Part shown: positions 1 to 8,518 of the stretch, in pieces
How positions within the stretch are numbered: the stretch's first letter is position 1
How the letters are laid out: each line of letters starts with the position of its first letter
Assembly: GCA_002712045.1 (NCBI GenBank)
Contig: PARX01000004.1
Location: 72,190-90,480 of the forward strand
Length of the DNA: 18,291 nt
DNA from: Paracoccaceae bacterium
GTDB lineage: Bacteria > Pseudomonadota > Alphaproteobacteria > Rhodobacterales > Rhodobacteraceae
Direction of reading: 5' to 3'
The notes under the pieces: generated by a model
Database searches by the model: none
Told to the model about the DNA's origin: nothing
Seen by the model: the letters and a program-made list of their open reading frames with translations, nothing else
Made by a program: the position numbers and the translations under genes

Positions 1-355
1 TGCTCAAACAAAAAATGGCAAGCAAATTCTCAATTTAAAAGACGGAGCAAAAGCGATTGTTTGCAAAACATTAAATGGTGATCACATTGCTTGTATAGGT
101 GAAAATCGTAAAATGCTTATATTCCCAATATCCGATTTACCTGAAATGACTCGAGGTAAAGGGGTGCGAATGCAGAAGTATAAGGATGGCGGTTTATCGG
201 ATGCGTCAACATTTAATATATCGTCAGGCCTTTCATGGAGGGATCCTGCAGACCGACAACGAACTGAAACAAAATTAGAGGATTGGATTTCAAAACGTGC
301 TTCGTCAGGAAGAATGGCACCAAGAGGGTTTCCACGAGATAATAAATTTAATTAA
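1..355 (+). CDS. parC: DNA topoisomerase IV subunit A, C-terminal end (partial)
   Basis: The reading frame is open from base 2 to the TAA at 353-355; the start lies outside the window. About 117 residues are visible. They belong to the C-terminal beta-pinwheel/tail of the type IIA topoisomerase A subunit: a blade segment with the pattern GENRKMLIFPISDLPEM, then RGKGV, then KDGGLSDA, and a basic tail ending in GRMAPRGFPRDN. From memory of the family, this tail and the RGKGV...DGGLSDA pattern are typical of alphaproteobacterial ParC rather than GyrA, whose tail is usually acidic. The protein pairs with ParE to decatenate daughter chromosomes in the cytoplasm. It converges on rluA with only 4 bases between the two stop codons, and I see no clear hairpin terminator there. 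The family call is firm; ParC over GyrA is likely but rests on a short piece. Confidence 0.85.
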   Translation, partial: AQTKNGKQILNLKDGAKAIVCKTLNGDHIACIGENRKMLIFPISDLPEMTRGKGVRMQKYKDGGLSDASTFNISSGLSWRDPADRQRTETKLEDWISKRASSGRMAPRGFPRDNKFN

Positions 356-359
356 AGTT

Positions 360-1016
360 TTAAAAAGGGCTGCGGGATTTAAAAACGATACCTTTTCCTC
401 CTTCAGGATGTCGTATTTTTATACTCTCAGCATGTAATTGTAATCTCTCTGAGGCCTCTAAAGCCTCTCCTTTTGCATAAAGCTTATCACCCAGAATTAC
501 ATGACCAATACTCAGCATATGAACTCTCAATTGATGGGAACGGCCGGTTGTAGGCATTAACCTAACACGTGTAGACAGCTTGTTCTTTTTCAATACTCGC
601 CACTTAGTGAAAGCAGATTTACCAGTTTCCCAGCAAATTTTTTGTCTAGGCCTATTAGGCCAATCAACTACGATTGGAGCTTCGATCTCACCCATTTTGT
701 TGGCGACATCACCCCATACGTTTGCGATGTAAGTTTTTTTCACTTGCCGCTTTTCAAATTGCAATCCTAAGTGTCGTTGCGCATATGGCGTCAAAGCAAA
801 TAACATTACACCCGATGTCTCTAAATCCAGTCGATGTACCAACAATGCATCAGGAAAAACTTTTTGTAATCTAGAAATCAAACAATCCTTTAAAAGCTCA
901 CCTTTTCCCGGCACGGATAGTAAGCCACTAGGTTTGTTTACGACTATAATATTGGGATCGTGATATAAGATATCAACTGATAACTCAGGAGGGTTATATT
1001 TGAAAATCTCAGTCAT
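360..1016 (-). CDS. rluA: RluA-type 23S rRNA/tRNA pseudouridine synthase
   Basis: This 218-residue protein should isomerise specific uridines to pseudouridine; E. coli RluA acts on 23S rRNA position 746 and tRNA position 32. It resembles E. coli RluA (219 aa) along its whole length: an early YNPP, then VVNKPSGLLSVPGK at about 25-38, the catalytic motif HRLD at 61-64 with the nucleophilic Asp at 64, DWPNRP and ETGK in mid-protein, and TGRSHQLRVHM near residue 165. No S4 domain is present, as expected for RluA but not RluC or RluD. The frame is open up to 1127, but I chose the ATG at 1014-1016. It matches the RluA N-terminus, and the longer version would overlap the divergent gene that starts at 1088. 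An AAGGAG lies upstream but about 18 nt away, so translation initiation may be weak. Confidence 0.93.
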   Translation of the reverse strand: MTEIFKYNPPELSVDILYHDPNIIVVNKPSGLLSVPGKGELLKDCLISRLQKVFPDALLVHRLDLETSGVMLFALTPYAQRHLGLQFEKRQVKKTYIANVWGDVANKMGEIEAPIVVDWPNRPRQKICWETGKSAFTKWRVLKKNKLSTRVRLMPTTGRSHQLRVHMLSIGHVILGDKLYAKGEALEASERLQLHAESIKIRHPEGGKGIVFKSRSPF

Positions 1017-1038
1017 GTGTGAAGATTTAACCTTCTCC

Positions 1039-1067
1039 TTGTTTAGATGCAAACTTATGATTATTCT
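1039..1067 (+). promoter_or_regulatory. Candidate sigma-70 promoter for the NTF2-like gene
   Basis: A TTGTTT hexamer at 1039-1044 and TATTCT at 1062-1067 are separated by 17 nt. A transcript would start near 1074, just ahead of an AAAGGA ribosome binding site at 1075-1080, which sits 7 nt before the ATG at 1088. The placement between divergent genes is sensible, but both hexamers are imperfect and AT-rich DNA gives such matches by chance. Confidence 0.35.
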
Positions 1068-1087
1068 CAAATTAAAAGGAAACTTAA

Positions 1088-1498
1088 ATGCATCCAACCA
1101 TTTCAAAAATGCAAGAGATTGTAGCAAAGGGTGACGAACAGGCCATGAAGGAAATATTGTCGCCGAATGTACAATTTAAACCACCAACCTACTACAAAAC
1201 CTGGACAGGGAGAGATCCAGTTGCGGCAATACTTGGCCATGTAGGAAAAATATTCCAAGACTTCGCCTACACGCGAATAATGGGACATGATAAAAATTGG
1301 GCACTGGAGTTTAAGTGTAAAATTGGAGATCTTGATATTGTAGGCGTTGATTTAATTACATTAGGAGAAGATGGTTTAATTGATATTCTTGAGGTTACCA
1401 TGAGGCCTCTCAAGTCAATTAGCGAATTACGTGAAGCAATAAACTCTCGAGTACTAAAAGACCCACGATTTCTCAAATTCAAGTCTGCTTTATCGTAA
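1088..1498 (+). CDS. NTF2-like / SnoaL-like fold protein of unknown function
   Basis: This small cytosolic protein has 136 residues. It has the layout of the NTF2-like (SnoaL/ketosteroid isomerase) superfamily: an N-terminal amphipathic helix, the segment ILSPNVQFKPP (a decayed form of the usual 'ddvvf..p' strand), a helix, then antiparallel strands with ALEFKCKIGD, VGVDLITLGEDGLI and the closing strand DILEVTMRPL. The pattern of a strand with 'g.d.i....dGkI......rp' is characteristic of this superfamily, whose members include enzymes, binding proteins and immunity-like proteins. No catalytic dyad can be assigned, so no reaction is proposed. The start is the ATG at 1088 with AAAGGA 7 nt upstream. 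It diverges from rluA and converges on the sarcosine dehydrogenase-like gene with an 18-nt gap. Its neighbours give no functional clue. Confidence 0.7.
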   Translation: MHPTISKMQEIVAKGDEQAMKEILSPNVQFKPPTYYKTWTGRDPVAAILGHVGKIFQDFAYTRIMGHDKNWALEFKCKIGDLDIVGVDLITLGEDGLIDILEVTMRPLKSISELREAINSRVLKDPRFLKFKSALS

Positions 1499-1516
1499 AT
1501 TCTTGAGTCAAAATAT

Positions 1517-3961
1517 TTACAATCGGACGCGCTCTGCTTTCGGATCGTACATCGGCCTCAGTGAAGCAGCTGCTTTTATCCTTGAGCCAGCTACTTCTAT
1601 TTCATAACTTGATCTCAACAGATCATCTACTGTTTCATTTTCACATTCAATGTAACCCAAGCCAATCGCACCACCTAATGTATGACCATAATTTCCTGAA
1701 GAAATGTAACCAGAGATTTTACCATCTCGAATTATTGGCTCATTATGATACAATAAAGGTTCCTTTTCATTTAACATAAACTGAAGTAATCGCTTATTTA
1801 ATCCAGCGTCTTGTTTCTTTAAAACTGCAGTCCGACCAATAAAATTGGGTTTATTGACTTGTACAGCAAAACCTAAACCAGCTTCCAGAACATGATCCTC
1901 ACAAGTTATGTCATGCCCAAAATGTCTAAAACCTTTCTCTATTCGGCAACTATCCATCATATGCATTCCACAGAACTTTAACCCCATTTCTTGACCTGCG
2001 TCAGCAATAACTTCAAAGATGTGACCAGCTTGATCAGAGGTTGCATATACTTCCCATCCTAATTCTCCAACAAATGAAACACGATGAATTCTAGCCAAAC
2101 CCATCCCAATTTCGACTTCTTGAGCTGTACCAAAGGGATTGTTTTGATTTGATAAATCTGCAGAGCTTATTTGTGAAAGGAGTTTTCGGGAATTTGGCCC
2201 CATAATTGCCAACACTCCTTCCGCCGAAGTTACATCAATAATTACTATGTTGAAATTAATTGAATGTCTTAACATCCACGTTTGGTCTGCGAGACGTGTA
2301 GCAGCAGGTGTTACTACCATAAAAGATAATTCAGAAAGACGTGTAACAGTAACATCAGCCTCAATTCCCCCATCTTCATTTAAAAACTGTGTGTAAACGA
2401 TTTTTCCAATTGGCACATCGCAATTAGCACCAGAAATATAATTTAAGAATTCACACGCCTCAGAGCCCTCAACTCTAATCTTTCCGAAAGAAGACATGTC
2501 ATAAATACCAACATTCTCGCGAACTGCGCGATGTTCTTGAGCAGAATTTTCAAACCAATTTTGCCTTTTCCAACTATATTCATATTCTCTTTTTTGATCA
2601 CTCTCCGCATACCAATTTGCTCGTTCCCATCCTGCTAATTCTCCCATTACAGCACCTTTTTCAAGGAGTTGTGAGTGAAAGGGTGACCTTCTGATCCCGC
2701 GAGCTGAAGCTTTTTGCCGGTAAGGATAATGATCTGCGTAAAGCAACCCTAAAGTTTCCTTAGATCTTTCGAATAAATATTTTTTGTTACCTTGAAAGGG
2801 TTGCATCCTACTAATGTCAACATCACCCAAATCAAAAGGTTTTTTATCATCAGTTATCCATTGGGCCAACGCCATTCCAGCTCCACCTGCCGATTGTATT
2901 CCAATTGAATTAAATCCAGCGGCGATCCAAACGTTATCCATTTCCGGTGCTAACCCTAAGTGATACGCATCATCAGGTGTGAAACTTTCAGGTCCATTAA
3001 AAAATGTATGAATGCCAGCTTCACCTAATGCTGGTATTCTATTAACTGCCATTTCTAAAATAGGTTCAAAATGATCAAAATCTTCTGGCAGCTGATCAAA
3101 CTCAAAATTTTCTGATATTCCCTCCATTCCCCATGGCTTTGCATTTGGTTCGAAAGCTCCTAACATAAATTTACCAGCATCTTCTTTATAATAAGCACAC
3201 TCATCCGGTACTCTAAGAACAGGCATCTGCTTTAGATCTTTAACTGGTTCCGTCACGATATAAAAATGTTCACACGCATGTAATGGAACGTTAACGCCCA
3301 TCATTTTTCCCAAATTGTGACCCCACATACCCGCGCAATTTACAACAAGCTCGGCATCAGTTGTGCCCCTCTCATCACCTTGGCTCCAATTTACCCCAGT
3401 TATTCGTCGACCCTCTTTTTTAAAGCCAGTTACTTTTGTATTTTGGATTATAGTTCCACCATTTTGCCTTGCGCCCTTTGCAAGTGCCAAAGCAATATTT
3501 GCAGGGTCTCCTTGACCATCGAGGGGCAACCAAACTCCCGCCTTTACCTGATCAATATTAAGGTAGCTATATTTTTCTTTAACTTCCTGTGGCGAGATCT
3601 CTTCAACTTCCACACCAAACGCACGAGCCATTGATGCTTGCCGGTAAATCTCTTCCTTTCTCTCATTAGTTAGAGCCACTGTGATCGATCCACACCTTTT
3701 AAAGCCAGTGGCTACTCCAGTTTCCTTCTCCAAACTTCCATATAATTCTTGGCTATATTTGGCCAATTTCGTCATATTTGCAGTCGCTCTAAGCTGAGCT
3801 ATCAACCCAGCAGCGTGCCAAGTTGTTCCCGAAGTTAATTGTTTTCTTTCTAGTAATAAAACATCTTTCCAGCCTAACTTAGTCAAATGATAAGCAACTG
3901 AACAACCAATTATGCCACCACCAATTATAACAGCTCTTGCTTTTTTTGGCACATCAGCCAT
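1517..3961 (-). CDS. Sarcosine dehydrogenase-like flavoprotein (DAO + GcvT architecture)
   Basis: This 814-residue two-domain enzyme is expected to oxidise an N-methyl group of sarcosine or a similar amine and pass the resulting one-carbon unit to tetrahydrofolate. Residues 10-~370 are an FAD-dependent DAO domain with the dinucleotide motif GGGIIG at 14-19 and SGTTWHAAG around residue 49; the His in WHAAG is the covalent FAD site in dimethylglycine/sarcosine dehydrogenases. A short linker domain follows, then an aminomethyltransferase (GcvT-like) half from about residue 430 with SFVGELGWE, DSCRIEKGFRHF, EAGLGF and FIGR. SGTTWHxAGL, NGPESFTPD and GFNSIG match mammalian sarcosine dehydrogenase better than dimethylglycine dehydrogenase, from memory of those sequences. 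It is the last gene of the operon, 4 nt after the methyltransferase stop, with GGGTAAG before the ATG. The exact amine is inferred. Confidence 0.85.
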   Translation of the reverse strand: MADVPKKARAVIIGGGIIGCSVAYHLTKLGWKDVLLLERKQLTSGTTWHAAGLIAQLRATANMTKLAKYSQELYGSLEKETGVATGFKRCGSITVALTNERKEEIYRQASMARAFGVEVEEISPQEVKEKYSYLNIDQVKAGVWLPLDGQGDPANIALALAKGARQNGGTIIQNTKVTGFKKEGRRITGVNWSQGDERGTTDAELVVNCAGMWGHNLGKMMGVNVPLHACEHFYIVTEPVKDLKQMPVLRVPDECAYYKEDAGKFMLGAFEPNAKPWGMEGISENFEFDQLPEDFDHFEPILEMAVNRIPALGEAGIHTFFNGPESFTPDDAYHLGLAPEMDNVWIAAGFNSIGIQSAGGAGMALAQWITDDKKPFDLGDVDISRMQPFQGNKKYLFERSKETLGLLYADHYPYRQKASARGIRRSPFHSQLLEKGAVMGELAGWERANWYAESDQKREYEYSWKRQNWFENSAQEHRAVRENVGIYDMSSFGKIRVEGSEACEFLNYISGANCDVPIGKIVYTQFLNEDGGIEADVTVTRLSELSFMVVTPAATRLADQTWMLRHSINFNIVIIDVTSAEGVLAIMGPNSRKLLSQISSADLSNQNNPFGTAQEVEIGMGLARIHRVSFVGELGWEVYATSDQAGHIFEVIADAGQEMGLKFCGMHMMDSCRIEKGFRHFGHDITCEDHVLEAGLGFAVQVNKPNFIGRTAVLKKQDAGLNKRLLQFMLNEKEPLLYHNEPIIRDGKISGYISSGNYGHTLGGAIGLGYIECENETVDDLLRSSYEIEVAGSRIKAAASLRPMYDPKAERVRL

Positions 3962-3965
3962 TTTC

Positions 3966-4838
3966 TTACCCTTTCCACCTAGCGGACAATTCTTTTATGT
4001 GAGCTGGACCAACCTCGCAACATCCACCAATTAATGTAGCTCCAGCATCAACCCATTTCTCAGCAAAATCCGCATAAATAACCGGCGTTAGATCTTCTCT
4101 TTTTTCTAATAGATCTACGGTTGAACCAATTTTGTTAAAACTATCTGAAATATTTATAAAGCCATTGGCATATGCACCAATTGGAACTCTACATTCAGAC
4201 AAAAGAGGTATTGATTTTGTTATGGCTTCCGGTGATGAACAATTCAATAATAATGCCTGAGCGCCGAACTCTTCTACCAGGGGTAAAACCTCTTTCACAT
4301 TCTCTCCAGAACGTAATCTGCTACCATCAATATCATCAACAGATATAGCAAGCCAAACTGGTTTAGTACTTGAAGTTGCACCCATCAATCCACCACGAGC
4401 TTGTTTAACTGATGACATCGTTTCCAATATATGAAAATCAACAAACTCTGATTGCTGCTTGACTGCTGTTTCGTAAATGGGCGCAGCAATATCAATCTCT
4501 GGACATTTATCCGGTTGGTAAGAAAAGCCCAACGGACCTAAGGACCCTGCAACACTTCCAGAGCCATGATTATCACGAGCCTGGATTGCTATCTTACATG
4601 CTTTTTGCATTAATTCTGCTTGCCTCTCAGGAAAGCCAAAATGCTTTAATCTATCTGGCAAGATTACATAAGTATTTGCTGTAGCTACCAAAGCTCCACT
4701 AGCAAAATAATCATCATGCACTTGACTGATTAAGTCCGGTGCGTCTAACAAAGCTTGCAATGACCACATGGGTGTAGCTTTCCCTCCAGAGCGCAGAATC
4801 AATTCTTGGCCCATTCCCCCATCTAATATAGTTATCAA
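3966..4838 (-). CDS. Homocysteine S-methyltransferase family protein (possible betaine-homocysteine methyltransferase)
   Basis: This 290-residue TIM-barrel enzyme transfers a methyl group to homocysteine to make methionine. It starts with ILDGGMG, as the family does, and keeps the zinc-thiolate set: Cys200 in LLNCSS and Cys273-Cys274 in GGCC. The length is close to S-methylmethionine-type enzymes (about 310 aa) and clearly shorter than animal BHMT (about 406 aa), so sequence alone does not fix the methyl donor. Context does favour glycine betaine: the gene lies between dimethylglycine- and sarcosine-dehydrogenase-like genes, and dimethylglycine is the by-product of betaine-dependent methylation. 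DMSP or S-methylmethionine remain possible. The start is a TTG at 4836-4838 that overlaps the upstream stop codon as TTGA, with AAAGG about 8 nt ahead. This implies translational coupling and reduced or dependent initiation. Confidence 0.85.
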   Translation of the reverse strand: MITILDGGMGQELILRSGGKATPMWSLQALLDAPDLISQVHDDYFASGALVATANTYVILPDRLKHFGFPERQAELMQKACKIAIQARDNHGSGSVAGSLGPLGFSYQPDKCPEIDIAAPIYETAVKQQSEFVDFHILETMSSVKQARGGLMGATSSTKPVWLAISVDDIDGSRLRSGENVKEVLPLVEEFGAQALLLNCSSPEAITKSIPLLSECRVPIGAYANGFINISDSFNKIGSTVDLLEKREDLTPVIYADFAEKWVDAGATLIGGCCEVGPAHIKELSARWKG

Positions 4839-7279
4839 GCTCTAAGCCTTTCATTTCTTGGGTCCCAAATTGGTTCATCTTTTTGAACAATTGCATCATA
4901 TTTTTTTCCATAAATCTCAACCTGCACTGGACAATTCTCAAAAGCTAGTTCTGACTTAACCATCCCTAAAGCAATTGATGCGTTAACCCGGTAACCCCAC
5001 CCTCCTGAAGTCGTCTCACCAACAATTTGATTGTCTTTCCATATAGTTGACATATAAGGAGCATCAGCCTCTGGAGCATCAACAATTAAGGTTACAAATC
5101 TTTTACTAGAGCCTTGTTGTCGCTCGTTTAATAATGCACTCTTGCCTATAAAATCTTGTGGCTTATCAAGTTTCACAAATCTATCCAAACCACCTTCAAA
5201 CATCGAATAATCTGTAGACAAATCACCCTTCCACGCTCTGTAACCTTTTTCCAACCGCAAACTATTTAAGGCATACATTCCAAATGGAGTAGCTCCATGA
5301 TCCAAAAGAGATTGATAGATTTTTGGCATATCATTATTTGAAGCATGGATTTCCCATCCAAGCTCACCAGCAAAAGAAACTCTAAGTAAATATACTGACT
5401 TATCCACTACTTCAGCTTGTTGGTGGGTTAGCCAGGCAAGTGACAAATCAGCATTCGATACTTTTGACAGAATTTCCCGCGATTGGGGCCCAGTCACAAT
5501 TAGTGTATCTTGCAAAATCGTAACATCTTCAAAATGAATATTATCTGGAACTGAAGCTTCTATTAATTCCTTGTCGTGCCATTGCGCGGTAGCAGCGGTA
5601 ATTAACATAAAGGATTCTTCTGCCAATCTGATACATGACATTTCTGTTAAAATCCTTCCTCTTTTATCAGCAACATATATTAAATTCATTCGCCCTATTT
5701 TAGGCAAGGCTCCAGTACAGAATCCTCTTAAAAAATCACTAGCTCCATCTCCTTTAAGGGTAAAACGAGAAAACCCAGGTAGATTTAGGACACCACATGC
5801 ATCTCTTACAGCTTCGCACTCTTCCCTTATTCTTTGTTCCCATGGGCCATTTCTGCTCCAAGTGTGGGTGCTCTCTAATGATATATCGTCTCCTGCTTTC
5901 GCAAACCAATTAGCACGCTCCCATCCATTATATGCTCCCATTACACCCCCAAGCTCTAATATTTTTGAGTGAAGTGAAGATACCTTCTTATCTCTTCCAG
6001 CAGGCCATTCATGGTAAGGGAAATGCATTGCATACTCATTGCCATAAACTTCCATACCTTTTTGGTTGCAATAATCTTGGTCCGTATAATCTGTATAACG
6101 GCGAGGATCGCAAGACCACATATCCCATTCGGTTTGACCTTCAGTTATCCATTCTGCCAATACTTTTCCTGCGCCACCTCCCTGAGCGATACCAAATGTA
6201 AACACACATGCTTCAAATGCATTTGGAACCCCCGGCATTGGACCAATTAACGGATTACCATCTGGAGCATACGGAATTGGACCATTTATTACTTTAGAGA
6301 TTCCCGCTTTACCTAACAACGGTACGCGTGCCATTGCGTCTTCAATATGCCATTCTATTCTTTCCAAATCATCTGGATATAACTGAAAGCTAAAATCTTC
6401 AGGCATTAGATCATCTTCTGTAATCCAAGCTGCTTTGCAAGTATTTTCATAAGGACCTAAATTTAATCCGTACTTTTCTTGACGCAAATAATAACTACTA
6501 TCCACATCACGTAACAAGGGTAGCTTATGACCAGCAGACTTACTCCAGCTTTCAATCTCGGGAATTTCTTCTGATAATAAATATTGATGACTCATCACCA
6601 TCATTGGCAATGTGCGCCCTCCGTAAGGTTTAAACCACTCAGCAACTCTTTGGGCATAATAGCCAGCAGCGTTCACAACAAATTCACAAGTAATTTCGCC
6701 CTTTTCGGTTTGAACAACCCATTCATCTTTTCTACGATAAACTCCTTTGGCAGGTGTAAACCTTTGTATATTGGCTCCTAGATCTCGAGCACCTTTAGCT
6801 AATGCCTGGGTAAGCTGAGCAGGGTCAATATCACCATCATTTGGATCATAGAGTCCCCCTGCTAAATCATGAATCTCTAGGAATGGATAATGGTTCTTTA
6901 AATCGTTCACTGAACACATATCAATAGCCATTCCTTGATATCTTCCCATCCCAGCAGCCCGTTCAAATTCCCGCATACGCTCTATAGAGTGCGCCAGTCT
7001 AATTGATCCAGTTACGTGATAATTCATAGGATAATCAACTTCTTTACCAAGATCCCGATAAAGCTCAGTTGAATATCGCTGCATATTCATTATTGACCAA
7101 GAAGCCGAAAATGTTGGTACATTTCCAGCAGCATGCCAGGTCGATCCTGCTGTTAACTCATTTTTTTCCAACAAGACACAATCTGTCCACCCTGCTTTGG
7201 CTAAATGATAAAGAGCAGAAGCTCCAACCGCACCCCCACCTATAATTACAACACGCGCTGTACTTGGAAAATTTGACAT
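4835..7279 (-). CDS. Dimethylglycine dehydrogenase-like flavoprotein (DAO + GcvT architecture)
   Basis: This 814-residue protein heads the operon and should oxidatively demethylate dimethylglycine to sarcosine, donating the one-carbon unit to tetrahydrofolate. The FAD domain carries GGGAVG at 14-19 and TAGSTWHAAGN, whose His49 is the predicted covalent FAD attachment. It continues with GGLYDPNDGDIDP, VNAAGYYA, the pair LLRDVDSSYYLRQE and GLNLGPYE, and NGPIPYAPDGNPLIGP. All of these line up with mammalian dimethylglycine dehydrogenase as I remember it. The C-terminal half is GcvT-like, with RVSFAGELGWE, NSLRLEKGYRAWKGD, FIGKSAL and TTSGGWGYRVNASIALG. The ATG at 7277-7279 is preceded by AGGGTG. 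It has the same length as its paralogue at 1517-3961, but the two are diverged throughout, so they are old paralogues and not a recent duplication. A promoter candidate lies at 7340-7348. Confidence 0.87.
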   Translation of the reverse strand: MSNFPSTARVVIIGGGAVGASALYHLAKAGWTDCVLLEKNELTAGSTWHAAGNVPTFSASWSIMNMQRYSTELYRDLGKEVDYPMNYHVTGSIRLAHSIERMREFERAAGMGRYQGMAIDMCSVNDLKNHYPFLEIHDLAGGLYDPNDGDIDPAQLTQALAKGARDLGANIQRFTPAKGVYRRKDEWVVQTEKGEITCEFVVNAAGYYAQRVAEWFKPYGGRTLPMMVMSHQYLLSEEIPEIESWSKSAGHKLPLLRDVDSSYYLRQEKYGLNLGPYENTCKAAWITEDDLMPEDFSFQLYPDDLERIEWHIEDAMARVPLLGKAGISKVINGPIPYAPDGNPLIGPMPGVPNAFEACVFTFGIAQGGGAGKVLAEWITEGQTEWDMWSCDPRRYTDYTDQDYCNQKGMEVYGNEYAMHFPYHEWPAGRDKKVSSLHSKILELGGVMGAYNGWERANWFAKAGDDISLESTHTWSRNGPWEQRIREECEAVRDACGVLNLPGFSRFTLKGDGASDFLRGFCTGALPKIGRMNLIYVADKRGRILTEMSCIRLAEESFMLITAATAQWHDKELIEASVPDNIHFEDVTILQDTLIVTGPQSREILSKVSNADLSLAWLTHQQAEVVDKSVYLLRVSFAGELGWEIHASNNDMPKIYQSLLDHGATPFGMYALNSLRLEKGYRAWKGDLSTDYSMFEGGLDRFVKLDKPQDFIGKSALLNERQQGSSKRFVTLIVDAPEADAPYMSTIWKDNQIVGETTSGGWGYRVNASIALGMVKSELAFENCPVQVEIYGKKYDAIVQKDEPIWDPRNERLRA

Positions 7280-7339
7280 TTAATCACCCTAATTAAAACA
7301 TTTTAAGCAAGCAAATCTGCAGATCTAATAAATACCTAA

Positions 7340-7348
7340 ATTATATCA
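7340..7348 (-). promoter_or_regulatory. Candidate extended -10 promoter for the demethylation operon
   Basis: In the 182-nt gap between the ureohydrolase stop and the dimethylglycine dehydrogenase-like ATG, the minus strand reads TGATATAAT. This is a consensus TATAAT with the TGn extension that can substitute for a -35 box. No good -35 hexamer sits 16-18 nt upstream. The transcript would have a leader of about 55-60 nt. The gap also contains a 10-bp palindrome ATCTGCAGAT at 7315-7324, a possible regulator site. I see no glycine-riboswitch-like structure in the leader. Confidence 0.35.
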
Positions 7349-7461
7349 ATAAAGTATCTTAAAAAAGATTACTGACAATATCTAAATAATAGATTTTTAT
7401 TTTATTATCCAAAACCGGCATTTTAAGATATATTCAATTCAGTTAAAATTATAATCTCATC

Positions 7462-8439
7462 CTAACGATACTTTTCAGCAATCATAGCTATCATTTCAAA
7501 CATAATCGCCGAAGCTGTTCTAGCGGTTATCATATTTGACGAATCTCTCGTCGGCATCAAACAAACTACATCTCCACCAATTATATTCATTCCACGAACA
7601 GAGTGTAACAGGCTCATTGCTTCATCGATCAAGAAACCTTGTTCTCCAGGCTCAAGGTTAGAAACACCTGGTGCTACAGTTGGATCCAAACAGTCTAAAT
7701 CAAAGGTTATATAAACTGGGCGGCCTTCAAGTTGATTTTGAATTCTTGCGATAGTAGATTCTAACCCAATTTTACGATACTCTTTCATAGTTACAACATC
7801 ATAGCCATATTCATAAGAAGGTTCTAACCAATCAAGTGTTCTCGTATTTCCTCGAATTCCAACTTGAATTGAGGATTTTGCATCAACTTGTCCTTGGTCT
7901 ACTAAATAAGCCCCCCAATGAGCAGCAGACTTTTTTGCCCCTAAAAAATGTGGCACTTTTGTAAAAACATCTGTGTGAGCGTCTATATGCAAAAAGCTAA
8001 TCTTTTCACCACCAGTCAATTGTCCACATCCTAAAGCTTGAATTATGCCTCCTGTAATTGAATGATCCCCACCAATAGAAACAGGTCTTATTCCTGCCTC
8101 ATCTATCAATTTGTAGTGATCTGTAATTCTCTGAATGCTCGCTTCATTATCATTGGCCTCTGGTAAAGCAACATCTCCTAAATCTGAGATCCTTGCAGTC
8201 TCCCATGGGTCAAATCCCATGTCTAAATGTACTCTTCTTAAAAGAGCAGAAACATTTCTAACAGCACGAGGCCCCAAATGTTGATCTCTTTCCGTAGTAC
8301 CATTCCCTGCTGAATGGGGCACTCCAATCAGTCCTATATCACAATTTTCAAAATTTGTTTCATGGGGACAGCGAAATAAAGTTGGCACCCCCCACCAATA
8401 TAAATTTTCCATCATTCGATTGTCAGCTTGATTTTGCAT
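7462..8439 (-). CDS. Ureohydrolase family protein (agmatinase-like guanidino hydrolase)
   Basis: This enzyme of about 325 residues should hydrolyse a guanidino compound to an amine plus urea. All six expected Mn ligands are present, numbered from the chosen start: His126 in GGDHS, Asp153/His155/Asp157 in DAHTD, and Asp247/Asp249 in DLDCLDP. The C-terminal GGDVVCLMP block is also family-typical. The substrate loop between the second and third metal motifs (GAKKSAAHWGAY) does not look like that of classical agmatinase, so the substrate could be agmatine, guanidinobutyrate, guanidinopropionate or another compound. The frame opens with a TTG at 8451, but GGAG lies directly after it (8445-8448). 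The ATG at 8437-8439, 6 nt downstream of GGAG, is the better start; the ATG at 8442 is an alternative. It is codirectional with the demethylation operon but separated from it by 182 nt, and diverges from the permease gene. Confidence 0.85.
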   Translation of the reverse strand: MQNQADNRMMENLYWWGVPTLFRCPHETNFENCDIGLIGVPHSAGNGTTERDQHLGPRAVRNVSALLRRVHLDMGFDPWETARISDLGDVALPEANDNEASIQRITDHYKLIDEAGIRPVSIGGDHSITGGIIQALGCGQLTGGEKISFLHIDAHTDVFTKVPHFLGAKKSAAHWGAYLVDQGQVDAKSSIQVGIRGNTRTLDWLEPSYEYGYDVVTMKEYRKIGLESTIARIQNQLEGRPVYITFDLDCLDPTVAPGVSNLEPGEQGFLIDEAMSLLHSVRGMNIIGGDVVCLMPTRDSSNMITARTASAIMFEMIAMIAEKYR

Positions 8440-8518
8440 CATTTTCTCCAATTGTGTCGCAATTAGTGTAGCGAATCTAATTCAAGCATGATGAGCTATA
8501 TTTTGAAAGAAGTCTTTA

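Noticed and set aside
1017..1127. N-terminal extension of rluA by 37 residues
   Set aside because: The extension is unlike RluA, overlaps the divergent NTF2-like gene, and the shorter start aligns with the known N-terminus and places the catalytic Asp at residue 64 as in E. coli.
5571..6250. Three overlapping plus-strand frames of 79-133 codons
   Set aside because: They are antisense to the dimethylglycine dehydrogenase-like gene, which is intact and conserved over the whole interval.
7381..7407. Weak hairpin (TCTA...TAGA) followed by T-rich sequence
   Set aside because: The T tract is on the plus strand, while both flanking genes are on the minus strand, and the stem is only four base pairs.
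7280..7461. Possible glycine riboswitch upstream of the demethylation operon
   Set aside because: I looked for the conserved core in the minus-strand leader and saw only AT-rich sequence with a small palindrome; nothing supports an aptamer.
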